Origin: an uncultured Chitinophagaceae bacterium
GTDB lineage: Bacteria; Bacteroidota; Bacteroidia; Chitinophagales; Chitinophagaceae
Direction of reading: 5' to 3'
DNA: 64,000 nucleotides
NCBI GenBank assembly: GCA_937873715.1
Contig: CALMYJ010000036.1
Location: 1-64,000 of the forward strand
Both the position numbers and the translations under genes were made by a program. Below, piece after piece: positions 37,631 through 45,239 of this stretch. Within the stretch, counting starts at the first letter, position 1. Each line of letters starts with the position of its first letter. A model generated the notes under the pieces. That model was given only the letters and a program-made list of their open reading frames with translations, was not told the origin of the DNA and searched no databases.

Positions 37631-38281
37631 ATGAGTATAATAAAGTATAAAAATGTTTTTGGAGAAGTTCTTACAGAACAGCAAACACAGGCAGACATAA
37701 ACTTTTATACAAAAGAGTTTTATGATAGCGGAACTTTGAAAAAAGTAGAACATTATCATAAAGGCCTAAACCCAAAAATAGTTTACTATATGTCAGATGA
37801 TGAAGTATTGGCTACGGTCGTTTTGGATATAAAAAATCAGTATGGCGGAGGTTCTTTGTATTTTAACAAACAAGTGACTGGATCATATACAGTTTGGGAT
37901 TGGGAGTTTTATGATGGGCTAACAATAATAGAAAAAGGTAAGGAAGTTTTAGATAATCAAAATAGAGAAATTGCTCATCAAGAATTAGATTTAATCAGTT
38001 TGGAAGTTTTAAAAACAACAAAAAAATATTATATAGAGGATCTTGGAGAATTTGCAGAATATGCAACTGATTTTGATACAGGAATTTTGAAGTTCGATTA
38101 CAATATGCCTCATTTAGAAATTGGTGAAATTAGCGTTGAAGTCAATTTGCCGGGATTTGAGTTAGATATTTATACCATTAGTCAAACTGAAAATATTTTG
38201 TTAGATTCCTCGATTGCAACAATTTTTACATGGGCAGACCATCCATACTATCACAATGCCTCACCTTTAATTCCAAGCTAA
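37631..38281 (+). CDS. Hypothetical protein, possible immunity protein
   Basis: A 216-residue soluble protein with no family I recognise. It is acidic and beta-rich. Residues about 25-45 (KEFYDSGTLKKVEHYHKG) resemble one MORN/YwqK-type strand pair, and the C-terminus is WADHPYYHNASPLIPS. Its base composition is AT-rich like the rest of the island. It overlaps the next frame by one base (TAATG). Because a deaminase-toxin fragment and a YwqK-family antitoxin lie 1 kb downstream, an immunity role is a reasonable guess but is not shown by the sequence. Confidence 0.6.
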   Translation: MSIIKYKNVFGEVLTEQQTQADINFYTKEFYDSGTLKKVEHYHKGLNPKIVYYMSDDEVLATVVLDIKNQYGGGSLYFNKQVTGSYTVWDWEFYDGLTIIEKGKEVLDNQNREIAHQELDLISLEVLKTTKKYYIEDLGEFAEYATDFDTGILKFDYNMPHLEIGEISVEVNLPGFELDIYTISQTENILLDSSIATIFTWADHPYYHNASPLIPS

Positions 38282-38488
38282 TGGCAAAGAAACTTGATAA
38301 AATTGTCATTGTAGATATAGAAGCAACTTGTTGGGAGAAAGAAACTCCGGCAGGCATGGAAAGTGATATTATAGAAATAGGTGTTTGTTTACTTGATGTA
38401 CAAACTGGTGAAATTTCAGCAAATAAAGGCATAATTGTTAAGCCGGAACGTTCCATCCTGAGTGATTTTTGCACGAACCTTACTACTA
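38281..38488 (+). pseudogene. Truncated ERI1/DnaQ-like 3'-5' exonuclease
   Basis: The first 69 codons of a DEDD-type exonuclease are intact: VDIEATCWE carries the metal-binding D and E of motif I, and EIGVCLLD and VKPERSILSDFCTNLT follow the ERI1-like pattern. At 38490 the coding sequence runs into the left end of the RAYT element and the frame soon stops. Motifs II and III and the remaining 100 or so residues are nowhere in the window, so the 3' part was deleted and not merely displaced. It overlaps the preceding gene by one base. Confidence 0.85.
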
Positions 38489-38489
38489 A

Positions 38490-38699
38490 TTCCCAGCAAC
38501 GTCTCCGGCACGGGACGTTGCGCTAAAAAAAACCACCTGTACTAAATACCCACAATTTGCTACCTTTAAATTATGCCAGTACAACGTACCATTCCATATC
38601 AAAGCGGCACCTTTTTTATCACTTTTACCTGCCACCAATGGTTACCATTAATAGACAAAACCAACGGATACGATATTGTTTACAATTGGTTCAGTCATA
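38490..38699 (+). mobile_element. Truncated RAYT element, copy 1
   Basis: These 210 bp match the left end of the complete element at 40744 almost base for base; the only difference I see is one extra A in an A run (8 versus 7). The segment includes the left palindrome (GCAACGTC, then GACGTTGC), the leader and codons 1-42 of the transposase (MPVQRTIPYQSG to YNWFSH). It breaks off within a codon where REPIN copy C begins. The catalytic HUH motif and tyrosine are absent, so this copy is dead. Confidence 0.9.
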
Positions 38700-38700
38700 A

Positions 38701-39045
38701 TTCCCAGCAACGTCTCTTTGCCGTGCTTTGTGGGAGGGTAAAGGACGTTGTGTTTTTTTGGAAATTCTGGTATCTTTAACGCAAGGCCTGTAAAAGTTTT
38801 ATGAAAATGCCGGTAACTGATTTTAAAAAAATAGCGGCAGAAAGTGTTATAGGCGCAACGTCCTTGCCAGCGCACTGGGCAGTGAGTAAGAGACGTTGCT
38901 GGGAAAAAAGTTTTATGAAAATGCCGGTAGCTGATTTTAAAAAAATAGCGGCAGAAAGTGTTATAGGCGCAACGTCCTTGCCAGCGCACTGGGCAGGTAG
39001 TAAGAGACGTTGCTGGGAAAAAGGCGTAAGAGACGTTGCTGGGAA
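38701..39045. repeat. REPIN-like elements, copy C with two partial tandem copies
   Basis: A complete 205-bp element (38701-38905) with ends TTCCCAGCAACGTCTC and GAGACGTTGCTGGGAA is followed by a second unit lacking the left end (to 39019) and a 26-bp scrap of the right end (to 39045). The period between the first two is 114 bp, a multiple of three, which keeps one reading frame open through all of them and into the toxin domain behind. Copy C sits exactly at the breakpoint of RAYT copy 1. The cluster probably arose by unequal recombination between repeats. Confidence 0.85.
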
Positions 39046-39622
39046 ACAAGGACTATTGCCATATCCTGGCGATGCTTATATTTTAAATTTGCATGGGCAA
39101 TATGCTATTGACCTTGTTACAACAACTGATAATTATGTTTTAACTTTTTACAATAGTTACACTTTGACAGAAAGACGAGCATTTCAATTGGTTTCAAGAG
39201 CTGTGGATAAGAGTACAGGTGATTTATCCAATTTCTTTACCAATCTGACTGAAGCTCAAATACGACGAGGGCAAATCGAAAATTTTTTACAAAATGAAAT
39301 ACATCCTAACATTTTAGAAAGATATAATGCCACTAAGCTGAAAAGAAGTAACAATCAATACACAATGAGTAACCCAAGCGATATCGTTTATACAGGTCAT
39401 CATTTGGGAATGCATGCCGAATTAAGGGCATTGAGTGATTTAGCTGGTAAAAGATTTGGTGATAACTATATAGATCCTGTCATATTTGATGACTGGCTTA
39501 TAAACAAGGTCGTAATCTATAACAGAAATATCACAAGACAGTCTTTTTCAGTTACTAATTACATTATGATGCCTTGTGCAGATTGTTTTTATTTAACTGA
39601 TTTAGCAAATTATATTAAATAA
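38801..39622 (+). CDS. YwqJ-like deaminase toxin domain fused to repeat-encoded leader
   Basis: The 273-codon frame has two parts. Residues 1-82 are translated repeat (two near-identical 38-residue units, MKMPVxDFKKIAAES...). Residues 83-273 are a toxin C-terminal region with the nucleic-acid deaminase marks H205-A-E207 and PCADC (C259, C262), as in the YwqJ family of polymorphic toxins. No in-frame ATG precedes the conserved part other than those in the repeat; the first native methionine is at 189. The original N-terminal delivery part is gone. It is followed 18 bp later by a YwqK-family antitoxin. It may be expressed from the repeat's ATG or be a decaying remnant. Confidence 0.65.
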   Translation: MKMPVTDFKKIAAESVIGATSLPAHWAVSKRRCWEKSFMKMPVADFKKIAAESVIGATSLPAHWAGSKRRCWEKGVRDVAGKQGLLPYPGDAYILNLHGQYAIDLVTTTDNYVLTFYNSYTLTERRAFQLVSRAVDKSTGDLSNFFTNLTEAQIRRGQIENFLQNEIHPNILERYNATKLKRSNNQYTMSNPSDIVYTGHHLGMHAELRALSDLAGKRFGDNYIDPVIFDDWLINKVVIYNRNITRQSFSVTNYIMMPCADCFYLTDLANYIK

Positions 39623-39640
39623 TTCCTAAACACTATTACT

Positions 39641-39943
39641 ATGATTGTAAATATGAATGATGTTGAACCCGCCGATCATGACGCAGGTGGTGGGCAAATG
39701 TGGAAGTATCAAGGCAATTATTTTACGGGGATGATAGAAGAGTATATAAATGGAGTACTGAGAGGCCAAATAGAAGTGCAAAATGGAAGAACTGAGGGGA
39801 TTATTAAGCATTTTTACCCCAATGGACAAATTGAGCAAGAGTATTCTTTGCATAATAATGGTCTTCATGGAATATTTAAAGAATGGGATGAAAATGGCAA
39901 TCTGATTTCGGAGACCAATTGGGTTAATGGTGTTAGAGTATAA
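39641..39943 (+). CDS. YwqK-family antitoxin (MORN-type repeats)
   Basis: A 100-residue protein. Its second half is made of MORN-like repeats (GIIKHFYPNGQIEQEY, NGLHGIFKEWDENGNL), the pattern of the YwqK antitoxin family. The gene lies directly behind the YwqJ-like domain, the same order as ywqJ-ywqK in Bacillus. Inferred role: binds and blocks the deaminase. It appears intact, with a normal start (ATG, MIVNMNDVEPADHD) and stop, whereas the toxin has lost its N-terminus. Confidence 0.75.
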   Translation: MIVNMNDVEPADHDAGGGQMWKYQGNYFTGMIEEYINGVLRGQIEVQNGRTEGIIKHFYPNGQIEQEYSLHNNGLHGIFKEWDENGNLISETNWVNGVRV

Positions 39944-39960
39944 AATAAGAAAGTACTTAA

Positions 39961-40341
39961 ATGGTATTAGCAGTCGATGTTTTTTATAAAGGTACTTCTG
40001 CAAAAAGTGTTGGTACTATTTTTAAATGGGAAGATGATGAACCTAAACAAATCCTGACTGAACATATTGAGAATATTGAGAAGTATGAGTCGGGCATGTT
40101 TTACAAAAGGGAATTACCCTGCATTATTAAAATTCTTCAAAAAGTTGATTTGTTTTATATAGATGCAATTGTTATAGATGGGTATGTTTATGTTAATAAT
40201 AAAAAAAAATTAGGACTTGGTGGTTTTTTATGGAATGTTCTTGAACGGAAAATCCCAGTAATTGGCGTAGCAAAGAATAAATTTTATAACAATAGTGAAA
40301 CAGTCGAAGAAATTAAGAGAGGTAAAAGTAATAAGCCTCTA
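39961..40341 (+). pseudogene. Endonuclease V-like protein, 3' end lost to an IS element
   Basis: About 127 codons of a short endonuclease V (Nfi)-like protein: AVDVFYKGTSAK, YESGMFYKRELPCI, IVIDGYVY, LGLGGFLWNVL and PVIGVAKNKF follow the family order. Family enzymes cut DNA or RNA next to inosine, which is the product of an adenosine deaminase. The frame leaves the homology after SNKPL at the terminal TG of an IS3-type end and stops 19 bp later at 40362, so the last 40 or so residues are missing. It probably no longer works. Confidence 0.8.
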
Positions 40342-40743
40342 TGTAGGCTCCCCCTTTTTTAGTGCCATTTAGAATTAGAGTTTTCTAAGATAGTCATCTT
40401 TTGTTTTTCAATTATTTTATCCACTAAACGGCTCCCTTCAATTTTTAAATGATTTACGGTAGCCGTTTGTGGATAAAGCGCCTGTTCATTCAATGAACTT
40501 TGGTAATACTTTTCAGCATATTTTACAGGTGACAGGTATCCTAATGATTTATGCGGTCGTTCTTCGTTGTAATCGATGCGCCATTGTTCACTCATGTAGC
40601 GTACCTGTGCAAGGCTATTGAACAGATAGGCATTGAGTAATTCCCTGCGCATGCTGCCGTTTTTTCTTTCGATATAAGCGTTTTGTGTTGGTTTTCCTGG
40701 CTGTATAAACTGTATGCTTACTTTTTGGCTGTTGCACCATTAA
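40342..40743 (-). mobile_element. IS3-family insertion sequence remnant
   Basis: The element ends at 40342 with TGTAGGCTCCCCC, a typical IS3-type terminal repeat starting with TG. From 40737 to 40359 on the minus strand runs the C-terminal part of the OrfB transposase: FIQPGKPTQNAYIERKNGS, RRELLNAYLF, WRIDYNEERPHKSLGYLSP. The E of the DDE triad lies in YIERKNG; the two aspartates and all of OrfA are missing. The inner side is cut off by the left end of the RAYT element at 40744. Confidence 0.9.
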
Positions 40744-40775
40744 TTCCCAGCAACGTCTCCGGCACGGGACGTTGC
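40744..40775. repeat. Left palindromic unit of the complete RAYT element
   Basis: TTCCCAGCAACGTCTC leads into a hairpin whose 8-bp arms are GCAACGTC (40750-40757) and GACGTTGC (40768-40775). Read on the other strand it has the same order as the units behind the transposase gene (GCAACGTCC, spacer, GAGACGTTGCTGGGAA), so the gene is bracketed by units in opposite orientation. TAA precedes it. Confidence 0.85.
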
Positions 40776-40825
40776 GCTAAAAAAACCACCTGTACTAAAT
40801 ACCCACAATTTGCTACCTTTAAATT

Positions 40826-41416
40826 ATGCCAGTACAACGTACCATTCCATATCAAAGCGGCACCTTTTTTATCACTTTTACCTGCCACCAATGGTTACCA
40901 TTAATAGACAAAACCAACGGATACGATATTGTTTACAATTGGTTCAGTCATTTAAAAAGCAAAGGGCATTTTATTAATGGTTATGTTATTATGCCTAACC
41001 ATGTGCATATGCTTATCAGTTTTATTGATACTGCACAAAGCATCAATACTATAATTGGCAATGGAAAAAGATTTATGGCTTATGAAATTATAAAGCGCCT
41101 GGGGCAACAGGGTGAAAAAGAGTTATTGCTTCGGCCGGCAAATAATGTGGAAGCAAAAAGAAAGGCCAATAACAAGCTGCATGAAGTATGGGAACTGTCG
41201 TTTGACTGGAAAGATTGCAGGAGTAATGACTTCGTTTGGCAAAAATTAGATTACCTGCATAATAATCCATGCACAGGTAAATGGCAGTTGGCAATAAACA
41301 GTGTTGAATACCTGCATAGCTCTGCTAAGTTTTATCTTACAGGGGAACAGGGTATTTATCCGGTAACTAACTTTATGGAAATGGAAGATGTGGCCTTTAA
41401 CAGTGATGGACAGTAA
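40826..41416 (+). CDS. REP-associated tyrosine transposase (RAYT)
   Basis: A 196-residue Y1-type HUH nuclease of the IS200/IS605-related RAYT group. The metal-binding motif is MPNHVHML (H59, H61), and the catalytic tyrosine is probably Y143 in LDYLHNNP; both are intact. The N-terminus (RTIPYQSGTFFITFTCHQWL) is typical of the group. RAYTs cut single-stranded palindromic REP sequences and are thought to spread REPINs. Palindromic units of matching sequence flank the gene and occur at 246, 37369 and 38701, which supports a working partnership. The gene is free of frameshifts and looks functional. Its 5' 126 bp of coding sequence are duplicated at 38574. Confidence 0.93.
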   Translation: MPVQRTIPYQSGTFFITFTCHQWLPLIDKTNGYDIVYNWFSHLKSKGHFINGYVIMPNHVHMLISFIDTAQSINTIIGNGKRFMAYEIIKRLGQQGEKELLLRPANNVEAKRKANNKLHEVWELSFDWKDCRSNDFVWQKLDYLHNNPCTGKWQLAINSVEYLHSSAKFYLTGEQGIYPVTNFMEMEDVAFNSDGQ

Positions 41417-41706
41417 ATGTGGTAGCCGCAACGTCCTCCCCCCGGCACATGGCTCATTGAGAGACGTTGCTGGGAAAAGGCGCAACGTCCTTGCCAGCGC
41501 ACTGGGCAGTGAGTAAGTGACATTGCTGGGAAAAAGCGCAACGTCCTCCCCCCGGCACATGGCTCATTTAGAGACGTTGCTGAGAAAAGGCGCAGCGTCC
41601 TTGCCAACGCACTGGGCAGGGAGTAAGAGACGTTGCTGGGAAAAGAATGTGGTAGCCGCAACGTCCACCACCCGGCACATGGCTCATTTAGAGACATTGC
41701 TGGGAA
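41416..41706. repeat. Alternating array of five REP-like palindromes behind the RAYT gene
   Basis: Five units in the same orientation, each starting near GCAACGTCC and ending GAGACGTTGCTGGGAA or a close variant. Two types alternate: A (41416-41476, 41533-41586, 41643-41706; inner part CCCCCCGGCACATGGCTCATT or a variant) and B (41477-41532, 41587-41642; inner part TTGCCAGCGCACTGGGCAG). The order is A-B-A-B-A. Type A units 1 and 3 share the lead TGTGGTAGCC, with GTAG just before the hairpin. Single-base differences between copies show independent drift. Confidence 0.88.
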
Positions 41707-41733
41707 AAGAGGTTGAGGTATACCATGTACAAC

Positions 41734-41761
41734 AAAAAAGAGCGCCAAAATAAGGCGCTCT
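41734..41761 (-). terminator. Intrinsic terminator after porV
   Basis: An 8-bp stem AGAGCGCC / GGCGCTCT (41739-41746 and 41754-41761), followed on the minus strand by six T residues. It lies 26 bp past the porV stop and separates the core genes from the island. Confidence 0.9.
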
Positions 41762-41786
41762 CGTAAATTGATATTTTCAAATGCTT

Positions 41787-42983
41787 TTACTCTTTATCTT
41801 TTTTATCACCACCATCAAAATCAAAAACAAGGCTAAAGCGAATGGTATTGGAAAGAGGGTTGCGGTTAACCCCGCTGCCTGAGGGTACCAGGTAAGAAAA
41901 ATTCAGTCCAAAGGTTTCGTATTTTAAGCCGGCACCTACAGTAAAATATTTACGGTTGCCTTTTAAAGGATTTTCATAAAAATACCCTGCCCTTAAAGCA
42001 AACTGGTTGTTGTACCAAAACTCGGCACCAGCCGAAACCTGCAGCTCTTTTATTTCTTCCGAAAAGCCACCGGGTGCATCACCAAAAGATTTGAACCAAC
42101 TGGATATAACACCCTGGTTGCGGTAATTGGCAAGCCTGATAGAGTCATCAGTTGTGCCGCTGCCACCTGAACTTGTGCTGAGCAAAGGTGGTGTGGGTAC
42201 TAATAATTTGTTGATATCAACAGCAAAAGTGATTTTGTTTACTTCGTCGAACACTTTCGTGTAGGCGACACCGATACCTAAGTTGGCCGGGATATAATCC
42301 CGTTGATTGGCATCGTTGGTATACGAAATTTTGGAACCGAGGTTGCTCAGCATTACGCCATAGCTTAGGCCACTGCCATCGGCTTTAAAATTTTTATGAT
42401 AAATGCCTATATCGCCGGAAACAGCACTGGCAGGACGATACGCCTGGCCATTAAAAACATTGTTACCGGCAAGGTTAGAATTAATATAGCGGAGTGAAAC
42501 ACCCAGGCCAAGTTTTTCGGAGAGCTTACGGGAGTAACCGCCGCTGATAGAAAATTCTCTTGGGCGAAAAGTGCTGATTTCGTTACCGAGGGCATCGGTA
42601 AACTGGATATTGCCCAGGTTAAAAAAACGCATGGTAGCCGATATGGCCTGTGTTTCATCCAGTTTATAATAACCGGCCATGGTAGCCAGGTACACATCAT
42701 TTAAGCCTAAATCTTTCAGCCAGGGGGTATAGGTTATCGCAGCGCTGCCCTGTTCTTCTCCAAATGCCACTTTGCCTATGTTCCAAAATGCTGAATTGGC
42801 ATCGGCCGAAGTGGCAATGCCCACATCACCCATACCACCACTACGGGCATCGGGCGAAATACGCAAAAAAGGAACTGCAGAAGTTACTACATTTATTGGA
42901 GCGGCCTGCTGTGCTTCGGTATTATTAGGTATACTTCCAAGCATTATCGCCAGGGCGGTAAGCTTAACCGTTGTTTTTTTCAT
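41787..42983 (-). CDS. porV: Type IX secretion outer-membrane protein PorV
   Basis: PorV is a FadL-like outer-membrane beta-barrel that collects cargo proteins after export and passes them to the PorU sortase. The 398 residues include a signal peptide (about 1-24) and the marks VPFLRISPDARSGGMGDVGIA, NSAFWNIGK and the late FALRAGYFYENPLKGNRKYFTVGAGLKY. Cargo with sorting domains is encoded at 9944 and 12401. gldJ lies divergently upstream, and these two genes are often neighbours in the phylum. Confidence 0.93.
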   Translation of the reverse strand: MKKTTVKLTALAIMLGSIPNNTEAQQAAPINVVTSAVPFLRISPDARSGGMGDVGIATSADANSAFWNIGKVAFGEEQGSAAITYTPWLKDLGLNDVYLATMAGYYKLDETQAISATMRFFNLGNIQFTDALGNEISTFRPREFSISGGYSRKLSEKLGLGVSLRYINSNLAGNNVFNGQAYRPASAVSGDIGIYHKNFKADGSGLSYGVMLSNLGSKISYTNDANQRDYIPANLGIGVAYTKVFDEVNKITFAVDINKLLVPTPPLLSTSSGGSGTTDDSIRLANYRNQGVISSWFKSFGDAPGGFSEEIKELQVSAGAEFWYNNQFALRAGYFYENPLKGNRKYFTVGAGLKYETFGLNFSYLVPSGSGVNRNPLSNTIRFSLVFDFDGGDKKDKE

Positions 42984-43581
42984 TGTGAATTGTAAATCTT
43001 GGTTAGGTAGAGCTGATGTCTATAAGTAAGAGGATGTTTTCTTTGTTCAATGATGAGGTTTCAAAAATAGGGGGTTTTTGTTAAAACGACAACTTATGTA
43101 GCAGCCCGTAAATTTACTGCAGCACTTGTTTTGTAATTGATTGTACAAAGCCGACTGTTGTAAAATTAAGTGGGTAAAATAAGATATGGCATCTCACTTA
43201 CCCACTTTTTAGCTAAACTACTTGCTGGTATAAACGGCGTGTTGTAATGAATTATTGCCTCGTTTTGCAGCAGCGGATATTTCAAAATAAAGTTTTACCA
43301 GCTCGTAAAAAAGCAGATTTAGTTTGTTGCTGTCGCAATATTTGAGGGCAGTATTTGTTATAGATATGATAAATGCCGGGGTATACCGGCAGGCCGGGTA
43401 TAAAAAAACAGGGTTGTTTATAACAGATATCCACAAATGCCTGAAAGTTTTGCCATTTTTTTTAAAAAAGCAGTAACGCCGGGCCTTATTTGATGTAATC
43501 TGTTTATATTCGCACCTTATGTGCCCCCGCACAATATTTAAAGAAAACCTTTCGTTAAACAACTTGCAAAACGAACGAACA
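42984..43581. other. Intergenic region between porV and gldJ
   Basis: A divergent promoter region of about 600 bp. A hairpin AGTGGGTAA / TTACCCACT (43169-43177, 43198-43206) with T residues on the plus strand may be a terminator. TATATTCG at 43505-43512 resembles a -7 box and would give gldJ a leader of about 65 bases. A minus-strand open frame (43218-43706) runs through most of the region but overlaps the start of gldJ; I do not call it a gene. Confidence 0.4.
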
Positions 43582-45129
43582 ATGCAAAGAATACTCTCAT
43601 TGAAAAACCTTTTCTTGCTTGCAGCAGTGGCTTTTTCCCTCGGAGCTTGTAAAAAGAAGGCAGAAAAATCATCGGTTACCGGATGGAAGTACGATGATAA
43701 AAACATGGGAAACTACCATGTAAATAAAATGAAATATCCCAAAGCTGGTCCTGGTCTTGTATTTGTACAGGGCGGTACTTTTGTAATGGGTGCCAAAGAT
43801 GAGGATGTAATGGGCGACTGGAACAATGTTCCCCGCCGTGTTACCGTTCCTTCATTTTTCATTGATGAAACAGAAGTAGCCAATGTACACTACCGTGAAT
43901 ACATTTACTGGCTCGAAAATACTTTTAGCGGCGATACCAATATTATGCGCCAGGCTTTACCTGATACCCTTTGCTGGAGGGAAGAGCTGGCTTACAACGA
44001 ACCTTATGTAGAGTATTATTTCCGTTATCCTGCTTACAATTTTTATCCTGTAGTGGGTGTTACCTGGAGGCAGGCTCATGATTTTTGTATCTGGCGTACC
44101 GACAGGGTGAACGAACTTAACCTGATGCAAAAAGGTTATCTGAAAAAAGATTTTGCCAAAAAAGAAATGAAAGGTGGTGGCGCAGACGCTACTTTTAATA
44201 CCGAAACTTACCTGATGAACCCTGAATTAATCCAGGGCAGGGCAAAACCTAAAAAATCAGAATTTAAAGATGTAAGCGGTAAGCCACGTTCTATAGTAAA
44301 AATGGAAGATGGTATTTTGAATATGGGCTATCGCCTGCCTACAGAAGCTGAATGGGAATATGCAGCGTATGGCCTGCTCGATCAAAACCCGGCACCCCGT
44401 AAAAAAGAAGGTAAAAGCGGTGAAGAGTTAATCTCTAATCAGCAAATATATGCCTGGAGTAAAAACCCTAACGGCCTCCGCGACAACCGCAGGGGTAGCT
44501 GGCAGGGTAGGTTCCTGGCCAACTTTAAACGTGGCAGTGGCGATAACATGGGTGTTGCCGGTGGTTTGAACGACCGTTCTGCCATACCTGGTCATATCAA
44601 AGCTTTTTATCCTAACTCATTTGGCTTGTACAACATGAGTGGTAACGTGGCCGAATGGGTACAGGACGTATACAGGCCGCTTACACCATCCGATGGTGAA
44701 GATTTCAACTATTTCCGTGGTAATAAATTCCAGCGTTTTTACAAAAACAGCTCTGGCGAATTTGAAAGAGATTCTATGGGCAGGCTGAAGAAAACAGATA
44801 TCAGCGATGAAGAAGTTAAAAACCGCCGTAACTACCAGCATAACTATGCACTGAACCATTTGGATGGTGATACCGCCAGCGGTGCCACTTACGATTATGG
44901 TGTAACCACCCTGATCAGCGATAATTCAAGGGTATTTAAAGGCGGTAGCTGGAACGACAGGGCTTACTGGCTCTCACCAGGTGCAAGGCGCTTCCTTGAA
45001 GAAGATCAGTCTTCAAGCACCATCGGTTTCCGTTGTGCACAAACCTATATGGGTGCGCCAGAAGGGCCGGGCTTTAAAGAAGGCAATATCTTTGGCAAGC
45101 GTAAGCAAAACTCAAGAAAGAAAAAATAA
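43582..45129 (+). CDS. gldJ: Gliding-motility / type IX secretion lipoprotein GldJ
   Basis: A 515-residue lipoprotein with a formylglycine-generating-enzyme (sulfatase-modifying) fold that is structural in the type IX secretion machinery. The start at 43582 (MQRILSLKNLF) gives a lipoprotein signal with C23 as the anchor; the longer frame from 43519 is rejected. Fold marks are FVQGGTFVMGAKDED, FFIDETEVANVHYREYI, YRLPTEAEWEYAAYG, NMSGNVAEWVQDVYRP and FKGGSWNDRAYWL. GldJ is needed in Flavobacterium for stable GldK and for secretion. A terminator follows, and then murF. Confidence 0.92.
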   Translation: MQRILSLKNLFLLAAVAFSLGACKKKAEKSSVTGWKYDDKNMGNYHVNKMKYPKAGPGLVFVQGGTFVMGAKDEDVMGDWNNVPRRVTVPSFFIDETEVANVHYREYIYWLENTFSGDTNIMRQALPDTLCWREELAYNEPYVEYYFRYPAYNFYPVVGVTWRQAHDFCIWRTDRVNELNLMQKGYLKKDFAKKEMKGGGADATFNTETYLMNPELIQGRAKPKKSEFKDVSGKPRSIVKMEDGILNMGYRLPTEAEWEYAAYGLLDQNPAPRKKEGKSGEELISNQQIYAWSKNPNGLRDNRRGSWQGRFLANFKRGSGDNMGVAGGLNDRSAIPGHIKAFYPNSFGLYNMSGNVAEWVQDVYRPLTPSDGEDFNYFRGNKFQRFYKNSSGEFERDSMGRLKKTDISDEEVKNRRNYQHNYALNHLDGDTASGATYDYGVTTLISDNSRVFKGGSWNDRAYWLSPGARRFLEEDQSSSTIGFRCAQTYMGAPEGPGFKEGNIFGKRKQNSRKKK

Positions 45130-45148
45130 ACTGATTATAGTTTTTAAG

Positions 45149-45186
45149 AAAGCCCCTCATCTTTTGTTGAGGGGCTTTTTATTTTT
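45149..45186 (+). terminator. Intrinsic terminator after gldJ
   Basis: A 10-bp stem AAGCCCCTCA / TGAGGGGCTT with an eight-base loop, then TTTATTTTT. It lies 20 bp beyond the gldJ stop, so murF must have its own promoter. Confidence 0.92.
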
Positions 45187-45239
45187 GAAAAAATACGGCC
45201 ATTGACTGATGTTACGACAATCCAACAAATTTTCTGCAT

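Noticed and set aside
41416..41706. CRISPR-like array
   Set aside because: The units are themselves palindromes joined almost directly, with no unique spacers and no cas genes. They match RAYT-linked REP sequences.
43218..43706. A 162-codon minus-strand frame between porV and gldJ
   Set aside because: It overlaps the gldJ start and signal-peptide region, has one ATG only at its far end, and shows no family motif. The hairpin just past its stop is suggestive but not enough.
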